From: Pseudomonadota bacterium
Lineage (GTDB): Bacteria; Desulfobacterota; Anaeroferrophillalia; Anaeroferrophillales; Anaeroferrophillaceae
Direction: 5' to 3'
DNA: 49,991 nt
Assembly: GCA_034660915.1 (NCBI GenBank)
Contig: JAYEKE010000030.1
Location: 1-49,991 of the forward strand
Below the pieces are notes generated by a model. It was not told the origin of the DNA, did no database searches, and saw nothing but the letters and a program-made list of their open reading frames with translations. Shown one piece after another: positions 1 through 8,263 of the stretch. The stretch's first letter is position 1, and every line of letters begins with the position of its first letter. The translations under genes and the position numbers were made by a program.

Positions 1-2
1 AG

Positions 3-275
3 CAAGGGTTTGGCATTGCTGATATTGCGGAAAAGAGAGGGCTGGTGGAAAATACGATCCAGGGTCATTTATCCCACTATATTGAAACCGGTGATTTGGA
101 TATTGACCAGCTGCTCTCGCCGGAAAAGCGATCCCGGATGGAGGAACTTCTTGCACACGCGTCGTATTCATCACTTAAAACGCTTAAAACAGACCTTGGG
201 GACGACTTTTCCTATGGTGATATCAAACTGATGATGTCCCATTTGAAATATATGGATTCGGCAGGGAAGAATTAA
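3..275 (+). CDS. C-terminal fragment of a protein with a helicase-type helix-turn-helix domain (partial)
   Basis: The open frame enters from the left edge in frame 3 and stops at 275, so only about 90 C-terminal residues are present. The visible part reads GFGIADIAEKRGLVENTIQGHL followed by an acidic IETGDLDIDQLL stretch. This resembles the small HTH domain found at the end of some RecQ/UvrD-family helicases: an 'IAxxRGLxxxTIxGHL' recognition helix, then a helix with 'GDLDI'. The domain probably contacts nucleic acid. The catalytic part lies outside the window, so the full protein could be a helicase or a smaller stand-alone HTH protein. The assignment rests on motif resemblance only. Confidence 0.6.
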   Translation, partial: QGFGIADIAEKRGLVENTIQGHLSHYIETGDLDIDQLLSPEKRSRMEELLAHASYSSLKTLKTDLGDDFSYGDIKLMMSHLKYMDSAGKN

Positions 276-454
276 GCAAGGTATGAGGGCGTTATTTTTT
301 GGAGGCGTAGATTGATCAGTGCCCGGGTTTGGGATATTGAAGTCCCATCGCCTCAAAACTGATTTCCGGTTACTTATTTATAGATTTATTGACATATCCT
401 GTTTTTGTTGTTACGGTTGCCGGCATATTATAACTATATTACAAGGAGGAACAG

Positions 455-1504
455 ATGAAGAAGGAAGCTGTGAAGTTTTTTACTGTCGTCGTAATGTTTT
501 TCTGTCTTGTCATCTCTGCCCAGGCCGGTGATTTCAAAAATGTTGTCGTCTTCGGCGACAGCCTGTGTGACAGCGGTAACGTGTTTGCCCTTAAAGGAGG
601 AACCTATCCCCCGGCGCCCTACGAGGGCCGTTTCTCCGATGGGCCGGTGTGGGTCGAGTATCTGGTGAAGACCCTTGGTATCCCGGGGGCTTTCTGCAAT
701 TATGCCCACGGCGGGGCCATGACCGGCGAGACAAATACCTATGATGATCCTACGGGTTTCACCAACCAGGTTTTGGCCTATACCACGTTTCTGGATGCTG
801 CCGCCGGCTTTCCCACCGCCTTTCCCCAGCCGAAGGAGACGCTGTTCATTATCTGGATCGGGGCCAATGATTTTCTGTCGCTGAGCACCGATGTTGCTAC
901 TGCCATCGGCAACGCTGTGACCAATGTCTATAACGGTATGACCCAGCTTGCCTCGGCGGGCGCTGTAACGTTTATGGTCGTCAACCTGCCTGATCTTGGC
1001 AGTACACCGAAAATGAATGGAGATCCCGCGCTTGCAACCCAGGGTGTTATGCTTGCCGGTAATTTCAACAGCGCGCTCGAAACAATGCTTCAAGGGTTTG
1101 AAGCTGCCATTCCGGCGGTTGAAATAATCCGGCTTGATACCTTTGCCCTGCTGACCCAAATTATCAATAATCCCGCGGCCTATGGTTTTACCAACGTGAC
1201 TGATAAAAAGTTTGATGAAGATGCCGAAACCGTTGCCGAGGGGAATTATCTTTTCTGGGATGAAATCCATCCGACGACCATGACCCACAAGCTTGTTGCC
1301 GGCTTCGCGGCAAGCCTGCTGTCGTGCAGCAGTTGTGCGGGCGTGCCCAGTTTCGGAACAACAGATCTGGCACTGACGGTGCCCTACGCCGAACTGGGAA
1401 CTGCCGCCGTTGGCTTTAAGCTTGATTATTGTGGCGTAGATCCAACTGTCGATCCGGACGGGTACTACTGGAAGCTCGATCCTTTGAGCATCACGGTGGA
1501 TTAA
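455..1504 (+). CDS. Secreted GDSL/SGNH-family esterase or lipase
   Basis: A 349-residue protein that starts at an ATG preceded by a strong AAGGAGG site. Residues 1 to about 25 form a signal peptide (basic start, hydrophobic VVVMFFCLVISAQA), so it is exported. The SGNH blocks are present in order: FGDSLCDSGN (nucleophile Ser), a Gly block at GGAMTG, IGANDF (Asn of the oxyanion hole) and DEIHPTTMTH (catalytic Asp and His). This is the plant/hemolysin-like branch of GDSL hydrolases. The last 65 residues or so, after a CSSC pair, form a small extra domain of unknown role. The substrate cannot be read from the sequence; esters of short acyl chains or phospholipids are likely. It stands alone, with no partner gene. 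Confidence 0.85.
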   Translation: MKKEAVKFFTVVVMFFCLVISAQAGDFKNVVVFGDSLCDSGNVFALKGGTYPPAPYEGRFSDGPVWVEYLVKTLGIPGAFCNYAHGGAMTGETNTYDDPTGFTNQVLAYTTFLDAAAGFPTAFPQPKETLFIIWIGANDFLSLSTDVATAIGNAVTNVYNGMTQLASAGAVTFMVVNLPDLGSTPKMNGDPALATQGVMLAGNFNSALETMLQGFEAAIPAVEIIRLDTFALLTQIINNPAAYGFTNVTDKKFDEDAETVAEGNYLFWDEIHPTTMTHKLVAGFAASLLSCSSCAGVPSFGTTDLALTVPYAELGTAAVGFKLDYCGVDPTVDPDGYYWKLDPLSITVD

Positions 1505-1553
1505 CTGAGATTACGGAATCAATGGGGTCATACTCGATTGATTTTGCTTTTAC

Positions 1554-1594
1554 AAAAAAACCGGCTGTCGATGGAAATATCGACAGCCGGTTTT
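1554..1594 (-). terminator. Rho-independent terminator downstream of tRNA-Val
   Basis: A perfect 12-bp stem (1561-1572 with 1579-1590) closes a 6-nt loop. On the minus strand it is followed by seven T residues (A-tract 1554-1560 on plus), so it ends the tRNA-Val transcript. A shorter T-run at 1591-1594 means it may also act on the plus strand for the esterase gene. Confidence 0.85.
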
Positions 1595-1600
1595 GCTATT

Positions 1601-1675
1601 TGGTAGGCGGTACTGGATTTGAACCAGTGACTTCCACCGTGTGAAGGTGGCACTCTCCCACTGAGTTAACCGCCC
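1601..1675 (-). tRNA. tRNA-Val (anticodon CAC)
   Basis: 75 nt on the minus strand that fold into a full cloverleaf. The acceptor stem is GGGCGGT/ACCGCCT with a terminal G-U pair, the D stem is ACTC/GAGT, the anticodon stem is CCACC/GGTGG around the loop TTCACAC, and the T arm is ACTGG-TTCAAAT-CCAGT. The 3' CCA is encoded. The anticodon CAC reads GUG valine codons. A strong terminator follows at once. Confidence 0.95.
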
Positions 1676-1742
1676 TAATGGCAGAGGTTTTATATCATGG
1701 TGATAAACAGGGATGCAAGATAAAATCATATTTTTTTATTGA

Positions 1743-2966
1743 TTATTCATACACCTTTTCCTGCTCATCAAGGCCGCCGGCATCCTGTTCCAGGTTTCTG
1801 GTTTGCTGCTGTCGAGCGCCCAGCTCACGGTAGTATTCATGCTGAATCAGCAGGTTCATGATTTCATTGGTGCCGGTCCAGATCATCATCAGGCGGATAT
1901 CGCGCAGCAGGCGCTCCACCGGGTAGACATCAGTGTAGCCGATGCCGCCCATCACCTGCATGGCGTTGTTGACCACATCCCAGGCGGCTTCGGTGGCCAC
2001 TTTCTTGGCTTCGGAAACCAGGCGCCTGGCATCCCGGCCGCTGTCAATCAGGCGGGCGGCTGCATAAGATAGAGAGGTCGCCGCGTCGAGGGCGGCGATG
2101 CTGTCGGCGATTTTAAAATTTACTCCCTGAAACTTCATGATGGTACGGCCAAAAGCCTGCCGCCTGGTGGTATAGATAGTTGCTACTTCAAGTGCTCCCC
2201 GGGCGGCTCCCAGGGCCCCGCCGGCACTGGTCATTCTTTCGGGGATCATCATCTGGTTGAAGATTTCGCCACCGGCATTTTCCTCGCCCAACAGGCAGCT
2301 TGGGGGAATCCTGAGCTGGTCAAAAATAATTCTTCCCGTACCCCCACCCCGTGTCCCCATGAGGCCATAGACCTTTTTTACTTCTACCCCCATATCCCTT
2401 TCAACGATGAAAAGGCTGATGGACTTTTGCGGTGGATTTTCCGGGGCGGTTTTGGCGTAGACCAGGAAAACATCGGCACCTTCAGCCCCGACGACGAAAC
2501 GTTTCTGCCCGTTGAGGATGTATTCCCCTCCTACTTTTCGCGCCGTAGTGGCGGCCCCGAAAAAATCGGAACCGCCCCGGGGTTCAGTCAGGGCCTCGGC
2601 ACAGAATATCTCGGCGTTCAGGATCGGTTTTAAATATTTTTCTTTCTGTTCTTTGGTTCCATAGATACTCAGTGCTTCACCGACAATAGAGGGCATGGCA
2701 TAATGACAGCCCAGGGTGGAGCCTAAGATGCCGACTTCTTCCATGGCTGTCATTTCCGCCACCCAGTTCAGCCCCCGGCCCTGGTAATCAGGGGGGAAAC
2801 GCAGCCCCAGGAGATTTTTCCGGGCGGCTGAAGTGATAAATTCCCGGGCAAATTCAATTTCGCCGCTATCCATGGCCCTTACCAGTTCAGAGGGCACGTT
2901 TTTGACAAATTCACGGACTTCTTGTTTGAGTTTTTTTTCTTCTTCGGTCAGGAGAAAATCAAACAT
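1743..2966 (-). CDS. Acyl-CoA dehydrogenase with isovaleryl-CoA-dehydrogenase-like placement of the catalytic base
   Basis: A 407-residue flavoprotein of the acyl-CoA dehydrogenase family. It has an N-terminal helical domain, the middle beta domain (AEALTEPRGGSD about 123-133) and the C-terminal helical domain ending in the GGxGYTDxYPVERLLRDIR block. It oxidises an acyl-CoA to the 2,3-enoyl-CoA using FAD and would pass electrons to electron-transferring flavoprotein. At the usual site of the catalytic glutamate (YEGT) the sequence is WTGT, with Thr364. Glu243 in IPERMTSAGGALG aligns with the helix-G glutamate used by isovaleryl-CoA dehydrogenase. A C-terminal tail of about 35 polar residues is extra. 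It lies 5 bp downstream of the second dehydrogenase and is surely co-transcribed with it. The substrate is unknown. Confidence 0.88.
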   Translation of the reverse strand: MFDFLLTEEEKKLKQEVREFVKNVPSELVRAMDSGEIEFAREFITSAARKNLLGLRFPPDYQGRGLNWVAEMTAMEEVGILGSTLGCHYAMPSIVGEALSIYGTKEQKEKYLKPILNAEIFCAEALTEPRGGSDFFGAATTARKVGGEYILNGQKRFVVGAEGADVFLVYAKTAPENPPQKSISLFIVERDMGVEVKKVYGLMGTRGGGTGRIIFDQLRIPPSCLLGEENAGGEIFNQMMIPERMTSAGGALGAARGALEVATIYTTRRQAFGRTIMKFQGVNFKIADSIAALDAATSLSYAAARLIDSGRDARRLVSEAKKVATEAAWDVVNNAMQVMGGIGYTDVYPVERLLRDIRLMMIWTGTNEIMNLLIQHEYYRELGARQQQTRNLEQDAGGLDEQEKVYE

Positions 2967-2971
2967 GATAA

Positions 2972-4117
2972 TTACCTGCTCATCAGGACCTTGGCGATGG
3001 TCATAATTTCAGCTTCCTTGGTTCCTTCATATAACTCGAGAATCTTGGCGTCACGGTACCATCTCTGGACGTCGTATTCGGCAATATAGCCATAACCTCC
3101 ATGGATTTCCAGGGCGGCATTGGCGCAGAAAACCGCCGTCTGGCCGCAGAAATATTTGGCCATGGCCGCCAGAGTATAGTCCGGGGTATCCTGGTCATAG
3201 AGCCAGGCAGCTTTATATACCATGTTGCGCAGCGCTTCTATGCGGATAGCCATTTCGGCCAGTTTTGCCTGGGTCAACTGAAAATTGCCGATGGAGGTCC
3301 CAAAAGCTTTTCTTTCCTTGGCATAACGGATTGAGGCATCCAGACATCCCTGGGAAATGCCTACTCCCTGGGCGGCCACCATGATCCGGGTCATGTCAAA
3401 GAAATGCATAACCTGGTGAAATCCCCTGCCTTCCTGGCCGATGAGATTTTCCTGGGGAACCAGGACATCTGCAAAGGCTATTTCGCCGGTATCACTGGCG
3501 CGGATTCCCAATTTACCTTTGATTTTAGTCTTGGTAATGCCGGCTGCATCAGCTGGAACGATAATCATGCTGAAGCGGTCATGGAGCCTGGCGGCATCAG
3601 GGTTGGTGATTGCCAGTACGATCATGAAGTCACAAATGGTAGCATTAGTGATAAACATTTTACTGCCATTAATGATGTAGTTGCTGCCGTTTCTGACCGC
3701 CCGGGTTCCAATGCCGGAAACGTCAGTACCGGCATTGGGTTCGGTGAAAGCACCGGCACTGACCATTTCACCGCGGCAAACCGGAGGCAGATACTTCTGC
3801 TTTTGTTCTTCAGTGCCGAATTGATAAATGGCTTCACAGCCGAAAGAGGCGACGACAATATTAATGCCGATACCCATGTCGACCCGGGAAAGTTCTTCGG
3901 TGATAATGCTGTTTCCCAGCGCACCGAAACCGGCACCGCCGTATTTTTCCGGCAGCCAGGAGGCGATCAGACCAAGGTCAGCCGCTTTTTTGTGAATTTC
4001 CGGAGTGTATTCTTCTTTTTGATCATATTCTTCGGAAAATGGGGCAATTTCATTTTTGGCAAATTTATAGGTCATTTCTTTCAGCATTTTCATTTCTTCA
4101 GATAACAGGTAATTCAT
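2972..4117 (-). CDS. Acyl-CoA dehydrogenase (canonical catalytic glutamate)
   Basis: A 381-residue acyl-CoA dehydrogenase. The start at 4117 (MNYLLSEEMK) is preferred over an in-frame ATG 15 bases upstream, because the GGAGG inside that extension sits at ribosome-binding distance. Visible blocks are SAGAFTEPNAGTDVSG in the FAD/substrate middle domain, the arginine-rich helix RKAFGTSIGNFQLTQ, and EIHGGYGYIAEYDVQRWYRDAKILELYEGT near the C-terminus. Glu364 in YEGT is the expected catalytic base. It is the first gene of a two-gene operon with the dehydrogenase at 1743-2966, behind a palindromic operator at 4245-4258. Roles in fatty, branched-chain or alicyclic acyl-CoA oxidation are all possible. 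Confidence 0.9.
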   Translation of the reverse strand: MNYLLSEEMKMLKEMTYKFAKNEIAPFSEEYDQKEEYTPEIHKKAADLGLIASWLPEKYGGAGFGALGNSIITEELSRVDMGIGINIVVASFGCEAIYQFGTEEQKQKYLPPVCRGEMVSAGAFTEPNAGTDVSGIGTRAVRNGSNYIINGSKMFITNATICDFMIVLAITNPDAARLHDRFSMIIVPADAAGITKTKIKGKLGIRASDTGEIAFADVLVPQENLIGQEGRGFHQVMHFFDMTRIMVAAQGVGISQGCLDASIRYAKERKAFGTSIGNFQLTQAKLAEMAIRIEALRNMVYKAAWLYDQDTPDYTLAAMAKYFCGQTAVFCANAALEIHGGYGYIAEYDVQRWYRDAKILELYEGTKEAEIMTIAKVLMSR

Positions 4118-4244
4118 CAGTATTTCCTCCATGCGTTACATGTTTTGCAGAATCTGTAGATTGATTGTTTCTCAGTTGTTGCCATTTAGCATTTAGCGAT
4201 GTTGCTTGAAAAGAAATTTGCAAACAAGTTATATCATTTTCATG

Positions 4245-4258
4245 AATGAGCGCTCATT
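4245..4258. promoter_or_regulatory. TetR-type operator palindrome upstream of the acyl-CoA dehydrogenase operon
   Basis: AATGAGCGCTCATT is a perfect 14-bp palindrome within a near-palindromic 18-mer (4243-4260). Sites of this shape are typical of TetR-family regulators that control acyl-CoA metabolism. It lies about 130 bp upstream of the start at 4117. On the minus strand a TATAAC hexamer follows it, so the palindrome would overlap the -35 region and suit repression relieved by an acyl-CoA. The rest of 4118-4411 holds no gene that I can support. Confidence 0.55.
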
Positions 4259-4411
4259 TATTTTTTGATGTTAAACATAAAGATGGTTTGGAGTCAAGAT
4301 AAAATACTTTTTTATTGCAAAATTTTTTGAAGGATATGCTGTTGGATTAAACTCGGTAAGATTATTCCTGGATCGGAAATGTTGTGGTGGAAGGATCAAA
4401 CTGTCTGGCTG

Positions 4412-5407
4412 TCACTTTAACGGTCCACATTTCGGGCTTTCACTTTCTTGCAGGTGAATCATTTCTGCAGGGGATGGTGGCAAGGAGAAGTGCTGTACCT
4501 GTTTGCTTTTTTTGATAATGCAATCAACGAAAGTCAGCATCTCCGGCATTAAATTTTTGTTTTTGTTTAAGACAATGGCAATGTCCAGGTGAAATTTATG
4601 TTTTCCCAGATTTACTCTTTTAACCAGTCCTTCTGATAACTCTTTGCGAATTTTGGTGCGGGTCAGAAAACCTATTCCCTTTCCTTCCAGTATTAATTCC
4701 TTGACCAGATCAGGACTTTCACACTCGATACTTATTGGCAGAGTAACCCCTCTTTTTTTGAATTCTCTGAGTATATATTTTCGGGTTGCGGACTGTTCAT
4801 CCCGCATGATGAACTTTTCTGATTGCAGGTCTTTAAGTGAAGTATATGTTTGTTTTTGCAGGTGATAGTCAGGGGCTGAGAGTAAAATAACTTCTTCCTG
4901 TCCGAGAGGGTAAACGAGGAAGTTTTTTAAGGAAAGCTTTTTCCAGAGGGCCATGATAATAACATCAAGCTTGTGTTGCTTGAGGCTTTCGAGTAGGGAA
5001 ATTGAACTTCCCGAAGTTACCTTGATGTGGCACTGGGGGAACAGGCCGGCATAGTTTTCGAAGATGTACGGCAAAATAAACTTGCCATAGGTAGGGGTTG
5101 TGCCGATGGTAATGTGGGTTTGTTCATCAGCCGCCATTTTTTTTAATTCAGCTTCTGCTTTATCCAGCAGTTTGAAAACTCTGTCAAGGTATTCGTAGAG
5201 TTTCCTGCCTTCAGGGGTGGGCTGAATTTTTTTGCAATTTTTTTCCCTGATTAATTTTATCCCGCAGCAGTTTTCCAGCTTTTTGATTTGCATCGATATG
5301 GCCGGCTGAGAAATAAAAAGTTTTTTTGCCGCGGTGGAGATATTATTATTTTTAACTGACTCATAAAAATAATAAAGTTGTTTAAGATTGTCTTTTAAAA
5401 TTGACAT
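4412..5407 (-). CDS. LysR-family transcriptional regulator
   Basis: 331 residues. Residues 1-65 form the LysR winged HTH (LKQLYYFYESVKNNNISTAAKKL, then SQPAISMQIKKLE), and the rest is the two-lobed periplasmic-binding-like effector domain (HITIGTTPTYGKFILPYIF onward). It is transcribed away from the aromatic activation operon that starts at 5618. This is the classical layout in which a LysR protein senses a pathway substrate and activates the divergent operon. A perfect palindrome 45 bp upstream of its start is the likely binding site. The effector is unknown; a phenol or hydroxybenzoate is my inference from the neighbours. About 30 residues at the C-terminus extend past the usual domain end. 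Confidence 0.92.
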   Translation of the reverse strand: MSILKDNLKQLYYFYESVKNNNISTAAKKLFISQPAISMQIKKLENCCGIKLIREKNCKKIQPTPEGRKLYEYLDRVFKLLDKAEAELKKMAADEQTHITIGTTPTYGKFILPYIFENYAGLFPQCHIKVTSGSSISLLESLKQHKLDVIIMALWKKLSLKNFLVYPLGQEEVILLSAPDYHLQKQTYTSLKDLQSEKFIMRDEQSATRKYILREFKKRGVTLPISIECESPDLVKELILEGKGIGFLTRTKIRKELSEGLVKRVNLGKHKFHLDIAIVLNKNKNLMPEMLTFVDCIIKKSKQVQHFSLPPSPAEMIHLQESESPKCGPLK

Positions 5408-5451
5408 AATTCCATGTAAATCAAATAGTTATATAGATTTTTTGGAGGTAT

Positions 5452-5474
5452 ATCTATAAGAAAAACTTATAGAT
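5452..5474. promoter_or_regulatory. Putative LysR operator between divergent genes
   Basis: A perfect inverted repeat with 9-bp arms and a 5-bp spacer, ATCTATAAG-N5-CTTATAGAT. It has the size, A/T richness and interrupted dyad shape of a LysR recognition site. Related half-sites occur at 5430-5438 and 5558-5577. The second group overlaps a TATAAT hexamer at 5554-5559 that could be the -10 box of the activation operon. The whole 5408-5617 gap is A/T-rich and contains no gene. Confidence 0.6.
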
Positions 5475-5617
5475 TCAGTTAAAATAAATGACTTGTTTAT
5501 AATGCTATTTTATGCAATTAATAAAAAAATGAAACCTCTACAACAGGTTGCAGTATAATCTATTTATATACTTATATCGGAGATAACAGTCAAATATAAT
5601 CTTTGGGGGTTAGGGTC

Positions 5618-6262
5618 ATGAATATACTTTTAGCACAGCATTGGGATGTCAAAAATGAAAAAGAGGATGATTATCTGTCTTTCATCGCCGAAAAATATAA
5701 TCCGACCGTAACTTCCCTGGGATTGCGGATTGTGGGTGGATATTATGTTGAGGTTGGAGACGGTCCTTCTACTGTCGCTGTACTAAGTTCCGATAATATC
5801 AGCCAGGTCAATGAAATAGTGGTTTCGGAAGAATACCGTAAAATTACCAATGAGCTCAATTTTTTTGTCAGCAATCGTAGAGCGGCTCTGGGAATTTCAA
5901 CCGGAAGGGTGGGCCTGGAAGTTTATGCCATTCAGGAAGGTGTCTGGAAATGGAATCATTATTATAATGTCAGGCCCAATAAAAAGGATGATTATAAACT
6001 TTTTCTGCAGAAAATCTCGAAGGATCTTGAGCAGTTGGATTTTGTTGAGCTGACCCAGGAATGGCATATGCTTTACGGGGGCACGGCTGATTACCTGCTG
6101 GAGATGACTTTTAAGGATCCGATAGATGTTTCACGCCTGTTGAATAATCAGCAATTCAGGGAGCTGGAAAAACTGGTTAAAAAAGAGCTGATCATTAATT
6201 ATTCAAGCCGAATTTTAAGGTCCACGGAGAGATTTGAAAAACCCCGTTGGATTACCCTGTAA
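5618..6262 (+). CDS. Protein of unknown function with two tandem copies of one domain (probable dimeric alpha/beta-barrel fold)
   Basis: 214 residues from the ATG at 5618, which has a G-rich ribosome site just upstream; an in-frame TTG at 5603 is less likely. I do not recognise a named family. The two halves look like copies of one another. Each begins with an aromatic strand and 'V-x-x-x-K-x-DDY-x-x-F', continues through a Y/W-x-x-x-x-G turn and an 'xFRE/EYRK' helix, and ends 'V/I-x-N-x-x-RxL...ST-x-R'. Halves of about 105 residues with this pattern suit a ferredoxin-like barrel of the NIPSNAP/Dabb kind. It is the first gene of the activation operon, 78 bp before the synthase alpha subunit. 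At about 25 kDa it matches the size, but not the CBS-domain sequence, expected of the third phenylphosphate synthase subunit. Confidence 0.7.
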   Translation: MNILLAQHWDVKNEKEDDYLSFIAEKYNPTVTSLGLRIVGGYYVEVGDGPSTVAVLSSDNISQVNEIVVSEEYRKITNELNFFVSNRRAALGISTGRVGLEVYAIQEGVWKWNHYYNVRPNKKDDYKLFLQKISKDLEQLDFVELTQEWHMLYGGTADYLLEMTFKDPIDVSRLLNNQQFRELEKLVKKELIINYSSRILRSTERFEKPRWITL

Positions 6263-6340
6263 GCTGCGAGGTTTTACCTGAGAGGTCAGGTTTTTAGGGA
6301 AATGTCAGTAAATCATTAGCTGGTGAGGGGGTAAGTGATT

Positions 6341-8173
6341 ATGGCTAAACAGTTTTTGGATCCGCATGATGTTCCGGTTATTGAAGGTACCGAAGGATGG
6401 GAAAGAATGTATCCTTATTATTATCAGTTTTCTACTGATGATAAAGAACGAAACGAGTACGAGAGCGGGCAGCTCTGGTATTACGATGGTCTTCATTATC
6501 CCGAACCGCATACCCCTTTTGATCTGATCTGGGATGAAGCCTGGTATCTGGCTCTTTCCCAGTATAACTCGAGAATTTTTATGGTACCGCCGGCCAAAGG
6601 CATAGATCATCGCATTGTCAATGGCCATGTTTATATTACCCCTATCGGCATCGCTGATCCCAAAGAAATTGAAGCTCGTATCCCTCTTTTTATGAAACGG
6701 GCGGGCTACTACTACCAGAACTGGGATAAAATTTATGATGACTGGGTTGAGAAAACCAAGGAACTGATTGCTGAATTGGAGGCAGTTGAATTTAAAAACC
6801 TGCCTGAAATGGAAGATGAGAGTGTGGTTTTCGAACATCGGGGGATGGGAAGCGGTTACGATCTTTGCGTTCAGTATGACCACCTGATTAATATGGGATT
6901 CAAGGTCTGGCAGTATCATTTTGAAATGCTCAATCTTGGCTATGCCGCCTATGTAACCTTTATCAATACCGCGAACCAGTTTTTTCCTGATATCCCGATG
7001 GCGACCCTGACCAAAATGGTTTCCGGCATCGATGTGGTCATGTATCGACCCGATATCGAGTTAATCAAACTGGCGAAGATGGCCTTGGAGTTGAAACTTG
7101 AAGGGAAACTGGATGCCCAAACCAGTTTTGCCGCCCTGCAACAGGAGCTGGGAAGTTCCGATGCGGGTAAGAAGTGGCTGGCGGCTTTCGAGGCAGCCCG
7201 CTATCCCTGGTTCTGGATCTCGACAGGGACCGGCTGGTTCCATCATGATAAATCCTGGAATGATGATCTGGATGTTCCTCTGGCCAACATCAAAATGCAT
7301 ATTGAATCCCTGCAGGCGGGCAAAGATCCCAGTCGACCGACCGAAAAGCTGATTGCCGAACGTGATCGTATTGTTGATGAATATCTGGATTTGTTTCAAA
7401 ATGACGATGATAAAAAAGCTTTTGCCGAAGCTTTAGGTATTGCCCGTAAAGTTTTCCCTTATGTTGAAAATCATCTCTTCTATGTTGAACACTGGTTCCA
7501 TTCAGTTTTCTGGAACAAGATGAGGGATTTGTCCCGGGTCCTGGTTGATGGTGGCATGATCAAAGATGTTGAGGATATCTGGTATCTGAATCGCGCTGAT
7601 ATCAAAGTGCTAATTGATGATATGGTCCGGGCCTGGGCCACCGGGATAGTACCGGCCGGTCGTAATAAATGGCCGCAGGAGATCGAATGGCGTAAAGGGG
7701 TAATGGCTAAATTCCGTGAATGGACACCGCCGCCGGCCCTGGGGGTGCCGCCCGAAGTGGTTACCGAACCCTTCTCCATTGTCCTCTGGGGGGTGACTAC
7801 CAGTGTCCTGAAAAAATGGCTCACCAGTCTCGATACCGCCGATGGAGAGATCAGCGAGCTGCATGGATCGCCAGGTTCCAGCGGTGTGGTTCAGGGAAAG
7901 GCCCGGGTTATCAGAAAGGTCGAAGATCTGGCCCTGCTGCAAGCCGGTGAAATCCTGGTTGCACCCACGACTTCACCAAGCTGGGCTCCGGCTTTTACCA
8001 AAATTGCCGGGGCGGTTACCGATGTTGGTGGCCCCATGTGCCATGCCGCTATTGTCTGCCGCGAGTATGGATTGCCGACGGTCGTTGGTACCGGCAATGG
8101 TACTTCGGTCATCAAGACCGGCGACATGATCAAACTTGATGGTGATAGCGGGGTGGTGGAACTTCTTAAATAG
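6341..8173 (+). CDS. Phenylphosphate synthase alpha-like subunit (PEP-utilizing enzyme with swivelling phosphohistidine domain)
   Basis: 610 residues. The ATG at 6341 is preferred over an in-frame GTG six bases upstream because GAGGGGG lies at good distance. Residues 1 to about 500 match the large acceptor region of phenylphosphate synthase-type proteins (EGWERMYPYYYQF; KVWQYHFEMLNLGYAAYVTF; FPYVENHLFYVEHWFHSVFW). The last 90 residues are the PEP-utilizer mobile domain (GSPGSSGVVQGKARV; ILVAPTTSPSWAPAF) with the phospho-acceptor His568 in GGPMCHAAIVCREYG. In Thauera aromatica the equivalent subunit carries the phosphohistidine that is passed to phenol. The enzyme would make phenylphosphate from a phenol and ATP together with the next gene. 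The exact phenol is unknown. Confidence 0.82.
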   Translation: MAKQFLDPHDVPVIEGTEGWERMYPYYYQFSTDDKERNEYESGQLWYYDGLHYPEPHTPFDLIWDEAWYLALSQYNSRIFMVPPAKGIDHRIVNGHVYITPIGIADPKEIEARIPLFMKRAGYYYQNWDKIYDDWVEKTKELIAELEAVEFKNLPEMEDESVVFEHRGMGSGYDLCVQYDHLINMGFKVWQYHFEMLNLGYAAYVTFINTANQFFPDIPMATLTKMVSGIDVVMYRPDIELIKLAKMALELKLEGKLDAQTSFAALQQELGSSDAGKKWLAAFEAARYPWFWISTGTGWFHHDKSWNDDLDVPLANIKMHIESLQAGKDPSRPTEKLIAERDRIVDEYLDLFQNDDDKKAFAEALGIARKVFPYVENHLFYVEHWFHSVFWNKMRDLSRVLVDGGMIKDVEDIWYLNRADIKVLIDDMVRAWATGIVPAGRNKWPQEIEWRKGVMAKFREWTPPPALGVPPEVVTEPFSIVLWGVTTSVLKKWLTSLDTADGEISELHGSPGSSGVVQGKARVIRKVEDLALLQAGEILVAPTTSPSWAPAFTKIAGAVTDVGGPMCHAAIVCREYGLPTVVGTGNGTSVIKTGDMIKLDGDSGVVELLK

Positions 8174-8192
8174 GATAACTGGTTGAAACTGA

Positions 8193-8228
8193 AACGAGAG
8201 GGGTTGAAAATCCTGCGCCCCTCTCGTT
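8193..8228 (+). repeat. Intercistronic hairpin between the synthase alpha and beta genes
   Basis: A perfect 11-bp inverted repeat, AACGAGAGGGG at 8193-8203 with its complement at 8218-8228, encloses a 14-nt loop. It lies 20 bp after the alpha stop and 36 bp before the beta start. No T-run follows, so it is not a standard terminator; an mRNA processing or stabilising element is more likely. Confidence 0.6.
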
Positions 8229-8263
8229 ACAGAAAAATCTTGACTACATTATCGGAAGTGAAA

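Noticed and set aside
276-454. Terminator-like GAGGCG/CGCCTC pair between the helicase fragment and the esterase
   Set aside because: Only six bp pair at the base with a long loop and no T-run on the proper side; it is not convincing.
434-1288. Long minus-strand frame opposite the GDSL esterase
   Set aside because: The plus-strand frame has a signal peptide and all the SGNH motifs; the reverse frame shows no domain and is a shadow of codon bias.
8193-8228. Terminator between synthase alpha and beta genes
   Set aside because: The stem is strong but there is no T-run on the plus strand, and the downstream gene is an obligate partner, so termination is unlikely.
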